Numbered from the stretch's first letter, positions 1 through 9,398 are shown. The stretch: 64,000 nucleotides of DNA from Levilactobacillus brevis (GCA_003666485.1 CP032931.1:372001-436000), one strand, 5' to 3'. Notes: generated from the letters alone by a model not told the origin. Numbers and translations: made by a program.

Positions 1-137
1 TTGAGCATACCTTGGGAGAACTGGGAAGTGACCTGTCGCGAACTTTTAAGTATGGCATTATCCAGCTGCCTGGTAAGCATTTGACCCCTGTACAGGAAGC
101 GTTTATCAGCGGGATTAAACCACTCGATGAACTGTAG
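1..137 (+). CDS. C-terminal end of a regulator-like protein (partial)
   Basis: An open frame enters from the left edge (codons start at base 3) and ends at a TAG at 135-137, giving 44 residues. The tail contains LPGKHLTPVQEAF, which resembles the last helices of LysR-type substrate-binding domains, where a short 'LT..Q.AFI' segment precedes the end of the protein. No DNA-binding part is visible because the gene starts outside the window, so the family is a weak inference. It points the same way as the carboxypeptidase gene downstream but is separated from it by an AT-rich spacer of about 160 bp holding that gene's probable promoter. Confidence 0.45.
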   Translation, partial: EHTLGELGSDLSRTFKYGIIQLPGKHLTPVQEAFISGIKPLDEL

Positions 138-297
138 TTGCCCCCTAATCATTGCGGTAGATTAAAATTTTTGTAATAATATGACAAATACATTTATAAG
201 AAATTAAAATTTTAGCAAGTTTGGCTGACAAGTTCCTATTCCACTGTAGGTTTTGTATAATAGAAATCTATTTAACTCGAAAGGGGCGTTGACGCTC

Positions 298-1563
298 GTG
301 GTTCTATTTAAACATTGGTTGTGGCGCGGGGTGCTGTTGGGGCTGGTCGCAGTCATTTTGGGTGGCGGTCCAGTGGCCCAGGCGGCTAGCAAGACGGTCA
401 CAAAGGTCCCTGCCCGGGCAGCCTACGTGATGGATGCCCAAAGTGGGCAGGTCTTGTATCAGCAAAATGCCGATAAGCGCTATCCCATCGCATCGCTGTC
501 CAAGCTGCTGACCGTGTATTTGACGGTCAAGGCAATCGATGAAGGCAAAATTCATTGGGATGATCAGGTGACCATGAGTCGCGACCTCCTCAAGCTCAGT
601 CACAGCTATGCGTACTCCTCATTGCGAATGAAGAAGGGGGAGACTTTTACCGTGAAGCAGTTGGTGGCGGCGGCTATGATTGCGTCGTCCAACAGTGCGG
701 CCACGGCGCTCGGTGAATACGTGGCGGGGAATAATGCCAAATTCATTCAGCTCATGAATCAACAGAGTGAAGACTGGGGCATCGAAGCCCATTTCATCAG
801 TTCATCGGGCCTGGACAACACTGACCTGAAGGACTACAACTTGGTGTTACCAGATACTGGCAAAAAAGAAGAAAATCTGGTCTCAGCCAAGGCCATTACC
901 ACGGTGGCCCAACATTTGATTCAAGCCGACCCAGACATCGTGCAGATTTCTGGTAAAAAAGAAGATAAAATCAACGGCACCCCAATTTACAACGAAAATA
1001 TGGGCTTGAAGGGGCAGTCACACTACGACAAGGATACCAACATTGATGGCCTCAAGACCGGGTATACGGAAAATGCCAAGCTGTGCTTCACCGCGACGTA
1101 TACGGTCGATGGTCAGCGAATGATTGCGACCATCTTGGGTGGCGACACCACGTTCTCGGCCATGAACAAGTTGATCAAACAACTGAAACGGCAATACCAA
1201 CTCGCCACGACGCCGTTAAATGACCGCCGCATCACGCTGGCAAATGGCCTGGCCACGACCGTGACGGCAGAACCAACCAGCAGTCAGGCCGGCGTGTGGT
1301 ATCAAGATCAAGCGGCCGGGTTGACGACCACGGTGGCGACCAAGCTATCGCCCGCACAAATGAGCTCGGGAACCGTTAATGCCGGCGAACCCGTGGCCCA
1401 GGCGACCGTCACCGATACCAAGACTGGTAAGCAACAAGCCATCACGTACCGGTCCCAACAATCCGTGACGTTGTTCGCAGACCGCGTCATCTTTAACGAC
1501 AAGACGCAATCAGATCCATTACTGAAGAATTTGGTACAGCCGATGACGGCGGCGTTTCAATAA
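298..1563 (+). CDS. dacA: D-alanyl-D-alanine carboxypeptidase (serine-type, PBP5-like)
   Basis: A 421-residue secreted enzyme that trims the terminal D-Ala from peptidoglycan stem peptides outside the membrane. The S11/DacA motifs are all present: SLSK near residues 66-69 (nucleophile Ser and Lys), SSN near 130-132 and KTG near 253-255, followed by a C-terminal beta-rich domain as in PBP5. A signal peptide (basic start, hydrophobic LLGLVAVILGGG, AQAAS cleavage region) covers about the first 30 residues. The GTG at 298 is chosen because AAAGGGG at 280-286 gives good spacing, whereas the upstream in-frame TTG at 253 lies within a TATAAT -10 box (256-261) and cannot be translated from that promoter. 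A strong terminator follows, so the gene is monocistronic. Confidence 0.93.
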   Translation: MVLFKHWLWRGVLLGLVAVILGGGPVAQAASKTVTKVPARAAYVMDAQSGQVLYQQNADKRYPIASLSKLLTVYLTVKAIDEGKIHWDDQVTMSRDLLKLSHSYAYSSLRMKKGETFTVKQLVAAAMIASSNSAATALGEYVAGNNAKFIQLMNQQSEDWGIEAHFISSSGLDNTDLKDYNLVLPDTGKKEENLVSAKAITTVAQHLIQADPDIVQISGKKEDKINGTPIYNENMGLKGQSHYDKDTNIDGLKTGYTENAKLCFTATYTVDGQRMIATILGGDTTFSAMNKLIKQLKRQYQLATTPLNDRRITLANGLATTVTAEPTSSQAGVWYQDQAAGLTTTVATKLSPAQMSSGTVNAGEPVAQATVTDTKTGKQQAITYRSQQSVTLFADRVIFNDKTQSDPLLKNLVQPMTAAFQ

Positions 1564-1584
1564 GTTAGTGTAATTTAAGACAGC

Positions 1585-1627
1585 AAACAGGCTTCAACTC
1601 GGATTATCCTGGGTTGAAGCCTGTTTT
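1585..1627 (+). terminator. Rho-independent terminator of dacA
   Basis: AACAGGCTTCAAC pairs with GTTGAAGCCTGTT around a short loop, followed by a T-rich tail. It starts about 20 bp after the carboxypeptidase stop codon. Confidence 0.9.
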
Positions 1628-1667
1628 GTGTGCATGGACAAAGGAAAGTAGAATTAGTGAGCTAATT

Positions 1668-1830
1668 CCCGAAACGGCAGTGTTTTGTCCACTAAAGTTA
1701 GTGGAACCAGAAGCAGGTGTCAGCTAGGGAGTCGTCTGCTCTGGGGAAGATTGCAGCCAACACCGTCGACACAGTTGGGACCATCCTTGGCCGCCTCCGG
1801 CACGTTGGCGTCTATCAGTGATATTGTTGG
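1668..1830 (+). repeat. Degenerate F2 repeat directly in front of an F1 repeat
   Basis: The stretch beginning TTTTGTCCACTAAAGTTAGTGGAACCAGAAG matches, with many changes, the left flank of the F2 family seen at 7113, 21500 and 43925. Pieces of the F2 interior (CTGCTCTGGGGAA, GTCGACACAGTTGGGACC, GCCGCCTCCGG) remain in diverged form. The arrangement truncated F2 then F1 recurs at 21.5 and 44 kb, so the two seem to have spread or been copied as one block. Confidence 0.5.
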
Positions 1831-1897
1831 CTAGATGCTAGTTGACAGGTTAACCTGCTGTCAGGGGTTCAGTCGATTGGTATTGGTAAGCACTCCT

Positions 1898-2088
1898 GTA
1901 GCCGAGAGTCCGCCAAATATGGGTTCAGCCGTGGGAGTTATCTGAGCGGCATGAATCATGCCACTCAGATAACTGGCGTCTTTGAGACGTGACTTTCGGC
2001 TCAAAGGCGAGGCGTCGAGACCGGTCTTTGGCTCGACCCGTCCGCCCACAGCGTTCCGACCCATATTTGGCGGACGGTAGGCGGCCAG
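1898..2088 (+). repeat. F1 intergenic repeat, copy 1 (full length)
   Basis: It begins GTAGCCGAGAG and ends GGTAGGCGGCCAG. The outer arms GTCCGCCAAATATGGGT and ACCCATATTTGGCGGAC are exact complements. Inside, CGTGGG pairs with CCCACAGCG, and three hairpins follow in order: GTTATCTGAG..CTCAGATAAC, TTTGAG..CTCAAA with loop ACGTGACTTTCGG, and GTCGAG..CTCGAC with loop ACCGGTCTTTGG. The flank to about 2175 (GAAGCTGTGGACGCC and a small ACCAG/CTGGT hairpin) also recurs, on the other strand at 18825-18907. No coding potential is convincing. Confidence 0.9.
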
Positions 2089-2207
2089 TTTCGACTACGA
2101 AGCTGTGGACGCCTAATTTTAACGCCATGAATCGCATAGTGACAACGGTTCTAACCAGTTTTTGTCTGGTAATCTTTAGAACGAGACAGACAGGTAATCG
2201 ACGGGAC

Positions 2208-4518
2208 CTAGTCCACCGAAGACAACGCGTCCAACATGTTGATGCGCTTAAGCTTGCGGTGCATGATCCACATGACCAGCAAGCTAAATGCCAGCGTCAA
2301 CAGCGCGGCGTACACGTAGCTGACCCAGTGGATGCCCGGCGAGAACATCAGGCTGTCGGTCTCGGCCGTATTGAGAATGTAGGCGTGGAGCCAATTGCCC
2401 AGGAAGCAGCCAAAGAAGATGCCCAGTCCCGTGAGAATCAGGTTTTCCCGGAAGATGTACATGGTGACCTCGCCGTCGTAAAAGCCCAGCACCTTGATGG
2501 TCGACAGCTCACGAATTCGTTCGGAGACATTGATGTTGGTGAGGTTGTAAAGGACGACCAACGCCAGTGCGCCGGCCGCGACCACGAAGATGATGACGAC
2601 CAGATCCATGGTATCCAGCATCTGGAAGTTGTTTTTCTTTTCCGTACTCAGCAGCGTCACGTTTACCATGCCCGCAGTCTTCAAGAGGTCATTCGCAAAC
2701 GCATTTTGCTGGCGCTGACCGTGCTTAGTGAACTGGACAAGGTTGCCGTTGTACACGGGTTTGGCGCCGAAGACCTGCTGGTAATAGCTCGGCGATAAGT
2801 AGATGAAATGGTTGACGTAATTTTCCGCGATGGCCGTTACCCGGACTTGGCGAGCGGTGCGGTTGCCAAGTTTGACGGGCAGTTGGTCACCGACCTTGAC
2901 GTCATAGAGCTTGGCCAGCTTTTCGTCAATGATGGCGCCGCGATTACTGAGGTGATAGGCCGCGTGGCTTTGACGGTTGCGCAGGACCAAGAAGCGGTTG
3001 AGTTGCTGGGGATGTTGCGGCACACTCAACGTGACGGTTTGGTTGGCGACACCGGCCCGTTCGACCGTGGCCTGAGATTGTTTCACAACCAGGTCATCCT
3101 GATAAAGGGATTGTCGGCGCAGCGCCCGCTCTTGTTTAGCGGTCTGGTTGCCGTTACGGACCACGATGGCGTCGTAGTGCCAAAGCTGATTGAACTGTTT
3201 CACACTGATGTCGCCGATAGAATCTTTGAGGCCAAAGCCAGTGATCATCATGGCCATACAGCCGGCGATGCCCAGCACCGTCATCAACAGGCGCTGCTTG
3301 TACCGAAAGAGGTTGCGCAACGTGACCTTGTGATTGAAGTTCAGCCGGTGCCAGAACCAGTGCCAGTGTTCCAGCCACAGCGTTTTCCCGGCCTTGGGGG
3401 CCTTAGGCTGCATCAGAGTTGCTGGTAAACTATGAAGGTCCACCCGCGAAACGGCCACGGCACTGCCAATCGTGCAGGCCAGCGCAATCACTAAGGCGAC
3501 CACGATGTCGAGCCAAATGTATTGCACGTTGATGGCGGGCAGATTGTACATGCTGCCGTACGCTTGGGCGATGAAGCGAGGGAAGAAGTTCACCCCGAAG
3601 CCCACGCCCAGCAGCGTTCCCAGGAGGCTGGCCAAGCCACCGTAGAGAATAAATTCACTACCGATGGCGGTATTGCTGTAACCTAGGGCCTTGAGCGTCC
3701 CCATTTGGACCCGTAGTTCCGCCACCATGCGGGTCATGGTGGTCAGGCAGATCAGTGCGGCAATCGCGATGAAGAAGAGCGGGAAGACCGTGGACAAGGC
3801 CACGACCCGTTGCGTGTTTTCGTGATATTCACTGTAGCCCGGATTGGCAGCGCGCCCACTGAATAGGTAGGTTGGCTGCTGAATGCCGGCGATTTGGGCT
3901 TGTGCGCGTTTTACTTTGGCTTGGGCCTTCACCAGCATGGGGGTGTTGGCGGGGACTTGTTGGGCAAGGGCTTGGACCTTTGTCACCGTTGGCGCGAGTT
4001 TGGCCCGCGCTTGGCGTTGTAATTGAGCTTGCCGTTGCTTGGCTTGTGGCTTGAGCCAAGACTTGAGACGCTTGGTATTGGCCCGGTTCAGCCGATTGTA
4101 GCGCGCCGTGTAGGGCGTGACGCCGCGCAGGTTTTTGAAGCCGATGTCCAGGCGACTGATGATGCTGGTCTTCAGCGTGCCGGGTTTGACCAAGGCAAAA
4201 TAATCCAGCGTCCCCTTACCAACGGTCGTGACGCCCCGGGTCGTCTTTTCAATGTAGCGCGGCGAGTTAACGAAGCCCACGATTTTAAACGTTCGCCGAT
4301 GGAACTGGCGATTCAGCTGGTGCGTCGTGGCGATGCGGTAGGTGGCGCCCAATTTTAGCTTGGGTTGCAGGGTGCGCGCTTGTTGGTCCAACACGATTTC
4401 ATTGGCATGACGTGGTAAATGGCCACTGACCACGGTCAGCCGGTTGAGCGTGCCGTGTGGTAACTCAGCCACGCGAACGGTTTGGTTGTTATTCAACTGA
4501 TTGACGTCTAAGTATTTT
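2208..4518 (-). pseudogene. ABC transporter permease, C-terminal part, cut off by ISL3 insertion
   Basis: This is the larger part of an FtsX/MacB-type permease: a long extracytoplasmic region, then a first membrane block (FFIAIAALICLTTMTRMVA), a second predicted block ending in further helices, and a second FtsX domain near the C terminus (VVIIFVVAAGALALVVLYN). The gene is broken by the element at 4519-6071. If the element and one copy of its 8-bp duplication are removed, this frame joins exactly to the fragment at 6072-6342 and reads through QAVKYLDVNQ without a shift, for a restored protein of about 857 residues. A frame through the element supplies an artificial N terminus for the surviving part, so a truncated protein could still be made, but the transporter is probably inactive. 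The ATPase gene lies upstream on the same strand. Confidence 0.9.
4511..4518. repeat. Target-site duplication, left copy (AGTATTTT)
   Basis: AGTATTTT here is repeated exactly at 6072-6079, flanking the ISL3-family element. Eight bases is the usual duplication length for that family. Confidence 0.9.
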
Positions 4519-4559
4519 GGAAGTTTGTCAAATGGTGTTGAAGGATAGTTTCTATCCTT

Positions 4560-4593
4560 TGGAGATCTCCTCGTGTGGGAGATCTTTTTTGTT
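4560..4593 (+). terminator. Inward-facing terminator at the left end of the ISL3 element
   Basis: GGAGATCTCC and GGGAGATCTT form a stem with loop TCGTGT followed by a run of T. It would block plus-strand read-through into the element rather than end the transposase message. Confidence 0.6.
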
Positions 4594-4694
4594 GTTTTAT
4601 TAGTTGCGGCGTTTAATCTGGTGTGTTGTCTGAATATCGTACTTGAAGGCATAACAAATAAGCCTACCATCGTGACGTTATTGTGGTAGATAAT

Positions 4695-5933
4695 CTAGGC
4701 AATCAGCTGGTAGACGCGTGTGAACATATTGGCCTGATTGGATAAGCCATAACAAGCACGTTTGAGCTCCTTGATCTTACGGTTGATGCCCTCTATCGGT
4801 CCGTTAGAGTAGGACGATTTGGCGGCGTTAATTACTCCATTAAGATTCTTTCGTAGGGTATGCATGGCCGTATCTAGGTGCGTGCCGTTAGGCTGATAGT
4901 TAGTGATGATATTCTTGAGTTCATCAGCGTGACGCCCCATCAAAGCATCGTGGAGATCGATGTAGGTTTCATAAGCTGTTTTGAAGGCCGGAAACGCATC
5001 GGTTCCAATATCAATAGCGTTCTGTTCGGTCAAGTACTCATTCAGGCCGAAGAGGTAGCGGCTCTTTTGTGCGTCAGGGTTGGCCTTGTGGAATAGGCGC
5101 CATAGTGATTTCAGTACTTTATATTCCCGCGAATGCTTGTCGAGTTGCTTTAAACATTGAGTGCGAATGGTATCCATCGTCCGGCCCATTAATTGAATAA
5201 TGTGGAACCGATCAATAATGAGTTCGGCGTTAGGGAATAGTTCGTGCACGAATGCCTGATAGGAGGCGTTCATGTCCATGATGACGCGTTGAACCGCGGT
5301 CCGTTCTGCGGTGCTGTACTGACTAAGAAAGAACTGTTTGATGGTTCTATTAAGGCGGTCGCTAAGTACTTTAACTGATTTGTGAGTGTCGGCGTCAATG
5401 CAAATAAACGACATGGAGCCGTGCGTGGAACGGAATTCATCAAAGCATAGATTAATCGGTAACCGGCGGCTCGCGTGTGGATGAATATTAGCCGTCAAAA
5501 TACGCTGAACTGAGTTTGTCGAAATACCGGTGAGACTGGCGATAGTCTTAGCCGGGAGTGATTTACTGGCTAGCTTCAGCACATGAGTCGCTAGTCCGTG
5601 ACCGATGGCGTGGTTGGTTGATACCACTGGAGTGGTGGCCGTACAAGTGCTATGGCAGTTACTACAACGCCAGCGTTGCTTGTTTAGCTCTAGAATTACG
5701 GGCCGGTCCATGGGTCCTGCAATGTGGACATGAGTGAGCTTGTGTCCGTTAGGGTGCAACGTATTGTATCCACAGCTGGGACAGCGCCTGAGTGTGTAGG
5801 TAAGCTCTGCCTGGATGACCAAATACTTTTTGCGACCCGAGCCCCGACCATGAAATTCCTCACGAGTACCGAACACCTGAATGTTTGTGTCTGTAATTCC
5901 CAGTAATTTAAGTGTATTATCCAGTTGAGACAT
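4695..5933 (-). CDS. tnp: ISL3-family transposase
   Basis: A 412-residue DDE transposase, the normal length for ISL3. The N terminus has a zinc-binding pair CPSCGYN and CSNCHS (residues about 53-98), then a helix-turn-helix-like stretch ([19 protein letters not shown]). The catalytic domain shows CFDEFRS (first Asp), VIMDMNASY (second Asp) and [12 protein letters not shown] (Glu) in the expected order. It catalyses cut-and-paste movement of the surrounding element. It looks intact, with no frameshift. Base composition is slightly more AT-rich than the neighbouring permease gene, fitting an origin outside this locus. Confidence 0.95.
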   Translation of the reverse strand: MSQLDNTLKLLGITDTNIQVFGTREEFHGRGSGRKKYLVIQAELTYTLRRCPSCGYNTLHPNGHKLTHVHIAGPMDRPVILELNKQRWRCSNCHSTCTATTPVVSTNHAIGHGLATHVLKLASKSLPAKTIASLTGISTNSVQRILTANIHPHASRRLPINLCFDEFRSTHGSMSFICIDADTHKSVKVLSDRLNRTIKQFFLSQYSTAERTAVQRVIMDMNASYQAFVHELFPNAELIIDRFHIIQLMGRTMDTIRTQCLKQLDKHSREYKVLKSLWRLFHKANPDAQKSRYLFGLNEYLTEQNAIDIGTDAFPAFKTAYETYIDLHDALMGRHADELKNIITNYQPNGTHLDTAMHTLRKNLNGVINAAKSSYSNGPIEGINRKIKELKRACYGLSNQANMFTRVYQLIA

Positions 5934-6071
5934 CTATTCCTACCCCGCTTATCTTGAGTTTCGTCGCTTAAAGCATAGCACTAGGGAGGCTTAGATGCCT
6001 TTTTTTGTTATCAAAAAGGGCCTAGTACTTTTGGAATGGAAATACTTTCCAACACCAAAAATTCTAGACCC

Positions 6072-6079
6072 AGTATTTT
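6072..6079. repeat. Target-site duplication, right copy (AGTATTTT)
   Basis: Exact second copy of the 8 bp at 4511-4518, immediately outside the right inverted repeat of the ISL3 element. Confidence 0.9.
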
Positions 6080-6342
6080 ACGGCCTGATAGGTCACCTGA
6101 CTGCGGTGACGGTGGAGCACGGCCAAGTCGTTTTTGGTCAGGCCCGCCGTGGACTGGACGCTATTAGTTGCCAAATTCTGGTCGGCATAGTAGTCCGTGG
6201 CAGCCTGCAACATGTCGGGGCCGGTTGCCCGGATTCCGGTATAGAAGGCCACGCCGAGAAAAATAATTAAAATGATGGAGATGAAGCGGGCTTTGGAGTG
6301 GCCAATTTCTCGCCAGAGCATTTTCCAAAAGGATTTTGTCAT
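6072..6342 (-). pseudogene. ABC transporter permease, N-terminal fragment
   Basis: This fragment encodes the start of the interrupted permease: MTKSFWKMLWREIGHSKARF, then a membrane helix (FISIILIIFLGVAFYTGI) and about 40 extracytoplasmic residues ending at QAVKYW, where the frame runs into the insertion sequence. Start at ATG 6342, 8 nt after the stop of the ATPase gene, with GGTAGGTG as ribosome site. A cytoplasmic basic segment followed by one helix and a large external region is the typical start of MacB/FtsX-like permeases. The rest is at 2208-4518. Confidence 0.9.
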
Positions 6343-6350
6343 GGTCACAC

Positions 6351-7052
6351 CTACCATTCAATGTCGGCGATGGGCGTCGGCTGCGGATTCTGCTGGATCG
6401 ATTGGACCTGGGCGTCGTTGATATGGATAATCTGGTCGCCCATCTTGGCAATTGCGCCGTTGTGGGTCACGATGATGACCGTCATATCGGTCTGCCGAGC
6501 GCCATCTTGGATGACTTGCAGGACCTGCTTACCGGTCTGATAATCCAGAGCGCCGGTCGGTTCATCGCACAGCAACAGCTTAGGATTTTTAGCAATCGCA
6601 CGGGCAATCGCCACCCGTTGTTGTTCACCACCCGAGAGCTGAGCGGGGAAATTGTTGGCGCGTTCAGCTAAGCCGACTAGCCGCAACGTTTCGTCCACGT
6701 CACGGGCGTCGCGAGTGATCTGCGATGCCAGTTCCACGTTTTCGCGAGCGGTCAGGTTCGGAACCAGATTGTAGAATTGAAAAATGAAGCCGACGTCCTG
6801 GCGCCGATACGTGGTGAGCTGTTTAGCAGTGAACTGGGCGATGTCGGTGCCGTCGATCAGCACCTGCCCGCTGGTGGGATTGTCCATACCGCCTAGAATG
6901 TTGAGCAGCGTGGATTTGCCGGCGCCGCTGGGACCGAGGATCGTGATGATTTGTCCACGGTCCACGCTAAAGGAGATGTCGTGATTGGCGATGGTCTCCT
7001 GGTCGCCTTGCTTGAATTTACGTGTTTCGTTTTTGACTTCGATGTAGGCCAT
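6351..7052 (-). CDS. ABC transporter ATP-binding protein (MacB/LolD type)
   Basis: A 233-residue cytoplasmic ATPase subunit. It has Walker [10 protein letters not shown] (residues about 39-47), a Q-loop in [10 protein letters not shown], signature LSGGEQQR, Walker B LLLCDEP and the switch His in VTHN, all intact. This subgroup powers permeases with large external domains that export peptides or lipids or act as mechanical transducers. Its partner permease begins 8 nt downstream but is broken by the ISL3 element, so this ATPase may have no working partner in this strain. The substrate cannot be read from the sequence. Confidence 0.93.
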   Translation of the reverse strand: MAYIEVKNETRKFKQGDQETIANHDISFSVDRGQIITILGPSGAGKSTLLNILGGMDNPTSGQVLIDGTDIAQFTAKQLTTYRRQDVGFIFQFYNLVPNLTARENVELASQITRDARDVDETLRLVGLAERANNFPAQLSGGEQQRVAIARAIAKNPKLLLCDEPTGALDYQTGKQVLQVIQDGARQTDMTVIIVTHNGAIAKMGDQIIHINDAQVQSIQQNPQPTPIADIEW

Positions 7053-7130
7053 GTGCAGGTCTCCTGTTCTGATAGATTAAAGTTGCGGTTGAAAGGCTCG
7101 TACTGACGACTAATATTAGTGAAACCAGAT

Positions 7131-7317
7131 GCCTCCGCCAGCCAGCAGTTCCGCCTGCTATGGGGAACGGTTCCAGACTGAGGAGCGGTCTTCCACCTCG
7201 CTTGAAAGCCTGGCAAAATTCGCCAGGCTCTCAAGTTGTCCCACCCAGTAACCTGGCCCAAAACGCCAGCTAACTGGGTCGACACAGCTAGCTGCACTGC
7301 CGGCTGGCTCCCGGCGG
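7131..7317 (+). repeat. F2 intergenic repeat, copy A (full length)
   Basis: Runs from GCCTCCGCCAGCCAGCAG to GCCGGCTGGCTCCCGGCGG, whose ends pair as a closing helix. Inside are several arms: TTCC..GGAA around CGCCTGCTATGG, AGACTG..CGGTCT, a long CTTGA(A)AGCCTGGC..GCCAGGCTCTCAAG hairpin, and CCCAGTAACCTGGC..GCCAGCTAACTGGG. It sits between the ABC ATPase and the DUF2255 gene, with a 24-bp F1 left-end fragment about 90 bp further on. It recurs at 33770, 42015 and (inverted) 46071. Confidence 0.85.
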
Positions 7318-7580
7318 ATTGGTGCTTGTCAGTGGCTGTGATGTAGATCAACGTTGAGCATCCAACCGTTGCCGAGTATTAAACCGATTGATGGACAATC
7401 ATCTCTGTAGCCGAGAGTCCGCCAGCTCAGACCGTGTCACGGTACATAGCAAAAACTTCTAGTTGATTTCGACCTTTCAACCGTTAATTAAAGATACTTT
7501 AATTGTAGGCGGAAACCAGCTTCAACACAATGGTAATCGGTTACATGAGCTGACGGATACCTGGTAAACTACGGTCGACG
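7318..7580. other. Intergenic remainder with an F1 left-end fragment
   Basis: A short F1 fragment (GTAGCCGAGAGTCCGCCAG, from 7407) ends abruptly with no right half. An AT-rich palindrome AATTAAAGATACTTTAATT lies at about 7486-7505 and could belong to the promoter of the ABC ATPase gene on the minus strand. I see no coding sequence. Confidence 0.5.
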
Positions 7581-7636
7581 CAAAAAAACACGCAACAACT
7601 AAGCGGCGTGGGGACGTGCTCAGTTGTTGCGTGTTT
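7581..7636 (-). terminator. Terminator of the DUF2255 gene
   Basis: Read on the minus strand, AAACACGCAACAACTGAGC pairs with GCTTAGTTGTTGCGTGTTT and is followed by a run of T. It lies directly downstream of the gene at 7648-8037. Confidence 0.93.
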
Positions 7637-7647
7637 GGTTGTGCTAT

Positions 7648-8037
7648 CTAGCGAGGCAGCACGTGAAGCGTAGCGTAGGTTGGGCCTGCGGAAATCATCT
7701 TCGGCAGGGAGTTTTGACCATCGTACTTGGCCTTGTAGGCTGCGGTGATCTTGGCGTCGAGTTCAGCGGAGTGGTTGATCGTTTCAAACCGGGCCGCGAA
7801 AGCTTGGTCGCCCACGCTGATTTCACCAGCGTTTTGGGCAGTAGCGGCCATGAACCACTTGGTTTGGTCGCCGTTCCAGCCGCGAGAATAAACATTGCCG
7901 TCCACAACGACTTCCCAAACAGGGGATTCCTCTTCAAAGGTCGTCATGTCTGGGTTGTATGGCTTCATGGTCAGGGTCTTGTTGTTTAAGAAGTTATCTA
8001 ATTGTGCGGTTGTCCATTGTGTTTTAGTTGTATCCAT
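7648..8037 (-). CDS. DUF2255 family protein
   Basis: A 129-residue soluble protein with no signal peptide. The central region WEVVVDGNVYSRGWNGDQTKWFMAA and the C-terminal PKMISAGPTYATLHVLPR match the pattern of DUF2255 proteins, whose biochemical role I cannot state. A paralogue of about the same length lies at 12746-13114 (VYSRGWNG versus YVRAWHG; ISAGPTYATLHVLPR versus IQAGPQAATVEIFPR). Both lie beside aldo-keto reductase genes: this one is transcribed divergently from the reductase at 8433. Start ATG 8037 has a GGAGGAA ribosome site; a strong terminator follows. Confidence 0.85.
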   Translation of the reverse strand: MDTTKTQWTTAQLDNFLNNKTLTMKPYNPDMTTFEEESPVWEVVVDGNVYSRGWNGDQTKWFMAATAQNAGEISVGDQAFAARFETINHSAELDAKITAAYKAKYDGQNSLPKMISAGPTYATLHVLPR

Positions 8038-8432
8038 AATTTAAATTCCTCCAGTTGTTCGTCGAGTTCAGGTCATCGGTCATCATCCGCGCCTGCGAGA
8101 ACGCGGGAACTTTTTTGTGTTTGCCACTTACGATTAGTAAGTATATGCCGATTAAATATAATTGCAAATATCCAACTGGCTTAAAATGGCAAATGGCAAT
8201 GGAATTTCCTGGCTAATTCGCTAATAGTAACGGTGGTAGATTGCCGGTATGACAGCGTTATTCGATGTTTATCCGGTGATTAGTGAATAGTCAGAAAAAT
8301 ATTTTAAATAAATTAACTGATTAGGTGATAAATTTGCTAAAAATGGCGAAAAAAGTTTGGATTTCCCCTTGCCTTAGTCCTACACGAAGGGGCTATACTC
8401 AGACCCATAAGCCATGAAGGAGGAATTGTATT
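8038..8432. promoter_or_regulatory. Divergent promoter region between DUF2255 and aldo-keto reductase
   Basis: A 395-bp AT-rich space between two divergent genes. On the plus strand TTGCCT (8369-8374) and TATACT (8394-8399) are a plausible promoter for the reductase, though the 19-bp spacing is long; GAAGGAGGAA precedes its ATG. On the minus strand GGAGGAAT precedes the DUF2255 start. No clear operator palindrome or repeat family was seen. Confidence 0.5.
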
Positions 8433-9278
8433 ATGCCAACAATTACAGATACGTTTACCTTAAACAACGGTCTCAAGATGCCTAAGGTCGGGTTCGGGAC
8501 CTGGCAAACGCGCCCAGGCAAAGAAACCGTTGACGCCGTCAGCAATGCCTTGAAGGCGGGTTACCGGTTCATCGATACCGCTAAGGCCTACCAAAATGAA
8601 CAGAGCGTCGGCGAGGCCATTGCCGCTAGTGACGTGGCGCGTGCAGACATTTTTGTGCAAACGAAGCTGCCCGCTGAGTCCAAGACTTACGATGAAGCGA
8701 TGGCTGACTTTGACAGTAGTTTAGCTGCATTGAACCTCGATTATGTGGATTCTTATATTATTCATGCGCCATGGCCATGGGCCCAAATGGGTTCTAACCA
8801 TGATGCAGAAAACCGTGACGTTTGGCGCGCCATGCAAGATATTTACAACAGCGGTCGGGCCAAGGCAATTGGGGTATCCAACTTCAATTCGCACGATTTG
8901 GAAAACCTGTTAACTTGGGATGGTTTAACGGTCAAGCCAGCGGTCGACCAGATTCAATACTACGTGGGCCACACGCAAGACTCTATCGTTAAGACGGCGG
9001 AAGACAACCAAATCGTGGTTCAAGCCTACTCACCACTGGCAACCGGTGGCTTGGTAGACAGCCCAGAACTGGAACGTGTCGCTGGCAATTACGGCGTCTC
9101 GATTCCACAACTGGCACTGCGGTTCGTCATTCAAAATGGCGTGGCCCCACTACCAAAGGCCCGTGCTATGAGCCACGTAGAAGCCAACGCCCAATTGGAC
9201 TTCGAAATCAACGACAAGGACATGGCCTTCTTGAACCGATTAACGGATGAAAACAGTTGGCATCCGGTTGGCGACTAG
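8433..9278 (+). CDS. Aldo-keto reductase (2,5-diketo-D-gluconate reductase-like)
   Basis: A 281-residue NADPH-dependent carbonyl reductase with the AKR tetrad Asp and Tyr in IDTAKAYQNE, Lys in QTKLPAES and His in YIIHAPW, plus the AKR signature region GVSNFNSHDLENLL and the cofactor-binding tail PLPKARAMSHVEAN. It resembles the AKR5 group that reduces keto-sugars and small aldehydes; the natural substrate is not deducible. The ribosome site AAGGAGGAATT is strong. It is one of four reductases of this superfamily in 10 kb and is divergent from a DUF2255 gene. Confidence 0.92.
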   Translation: MPTITDTFTLNNGLKMPKVGFGTWQTRPGKETVDAVSNALKAGYRFIDTAKAYQNEQSVGEAIAASDVARADIFVQTKLPAESKTYDEAMADFDSSLAALNLDYVDSYIIHAPWPWAQMGSNHDAENRDVWRAMQDIYNSGRAKAIGVSNFNSHDLENLLTWDGLTVKPAVDQIQYYVGHTQDSIVKTAEDNQIVVQAYSPLATGGLVDSPELERVAGNYGVSIPQLALRFVIQNGVAPLPKARAMSHVEANAQLDFEINDKDMAFLNRLTDENSWHPVGD

Positions 9279-9287
9279 AGGAAAAGA

Positions 9288-9398
9288 GTGTGGAGCGAGC
9301 CGGTTAGACTCTGAGCATTAACGTCGCTAAGGAAATCCCCCTGGGTTTGGGGAGCTTCCATAGTTGGGTTAAGCGCAGGAGTCTGGCTCGCGGAACAC
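9288..9398 (+). ncRNA. Multi-branched structured element after the reductase gene
   Basis: The element folds as nested helices: GTGT/ACAC and GCGAGCC/GGCTCGC (9288-9301 with 9385-9398), then GACTC/GAGTC (9307-9311 with 9379-9383), then a hairpin GGAAATCCCC/GGGGAGCTTCC (9331-9340 with 9349-9359). It begins 10 bp after the reductase stop and precedes the terminator at 9507, so it would be in the 3' part of that message or a separate small RNA. Only one copy is in this window. I cannot assign it to a named RNA family. Confidence 0.55.

Larger units (their letters stand above)
4519..6071 (-). mobile_element. Complete ISL3-family insertion sequence, 1553 bp
   Basis: The element is bounded by the 8-bp duplication AGTATTTT. 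Its ends are imperfect inverted repeats: reading inward, GGAAGTTTGTCAAATGGTG from the left and GGGTCTAGAATTTTTGGTG from the right, both followed by TTG-A-rich sequence. It holds one intact transposase gene on the minus strand. A hairpin with a T run at 4560-4592 (AGATCTCC..GGGAGATCTTTTTT) would stop transcripts entering from the left. Intact ends, an intact transposase and a perfect duplication suggest a recent insertion. Confidence 0.92.

Noticed and set aside
1989..2798. Long plus-strand open frame (269 codons) over the F1 repeat and the end of the permease gene
   Set aside because: It runs antisense to the real permease gene, has unnatural composition (rich in Arg, His, Gln) and no ribosome site. 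It is a GC-rich shadow frame.
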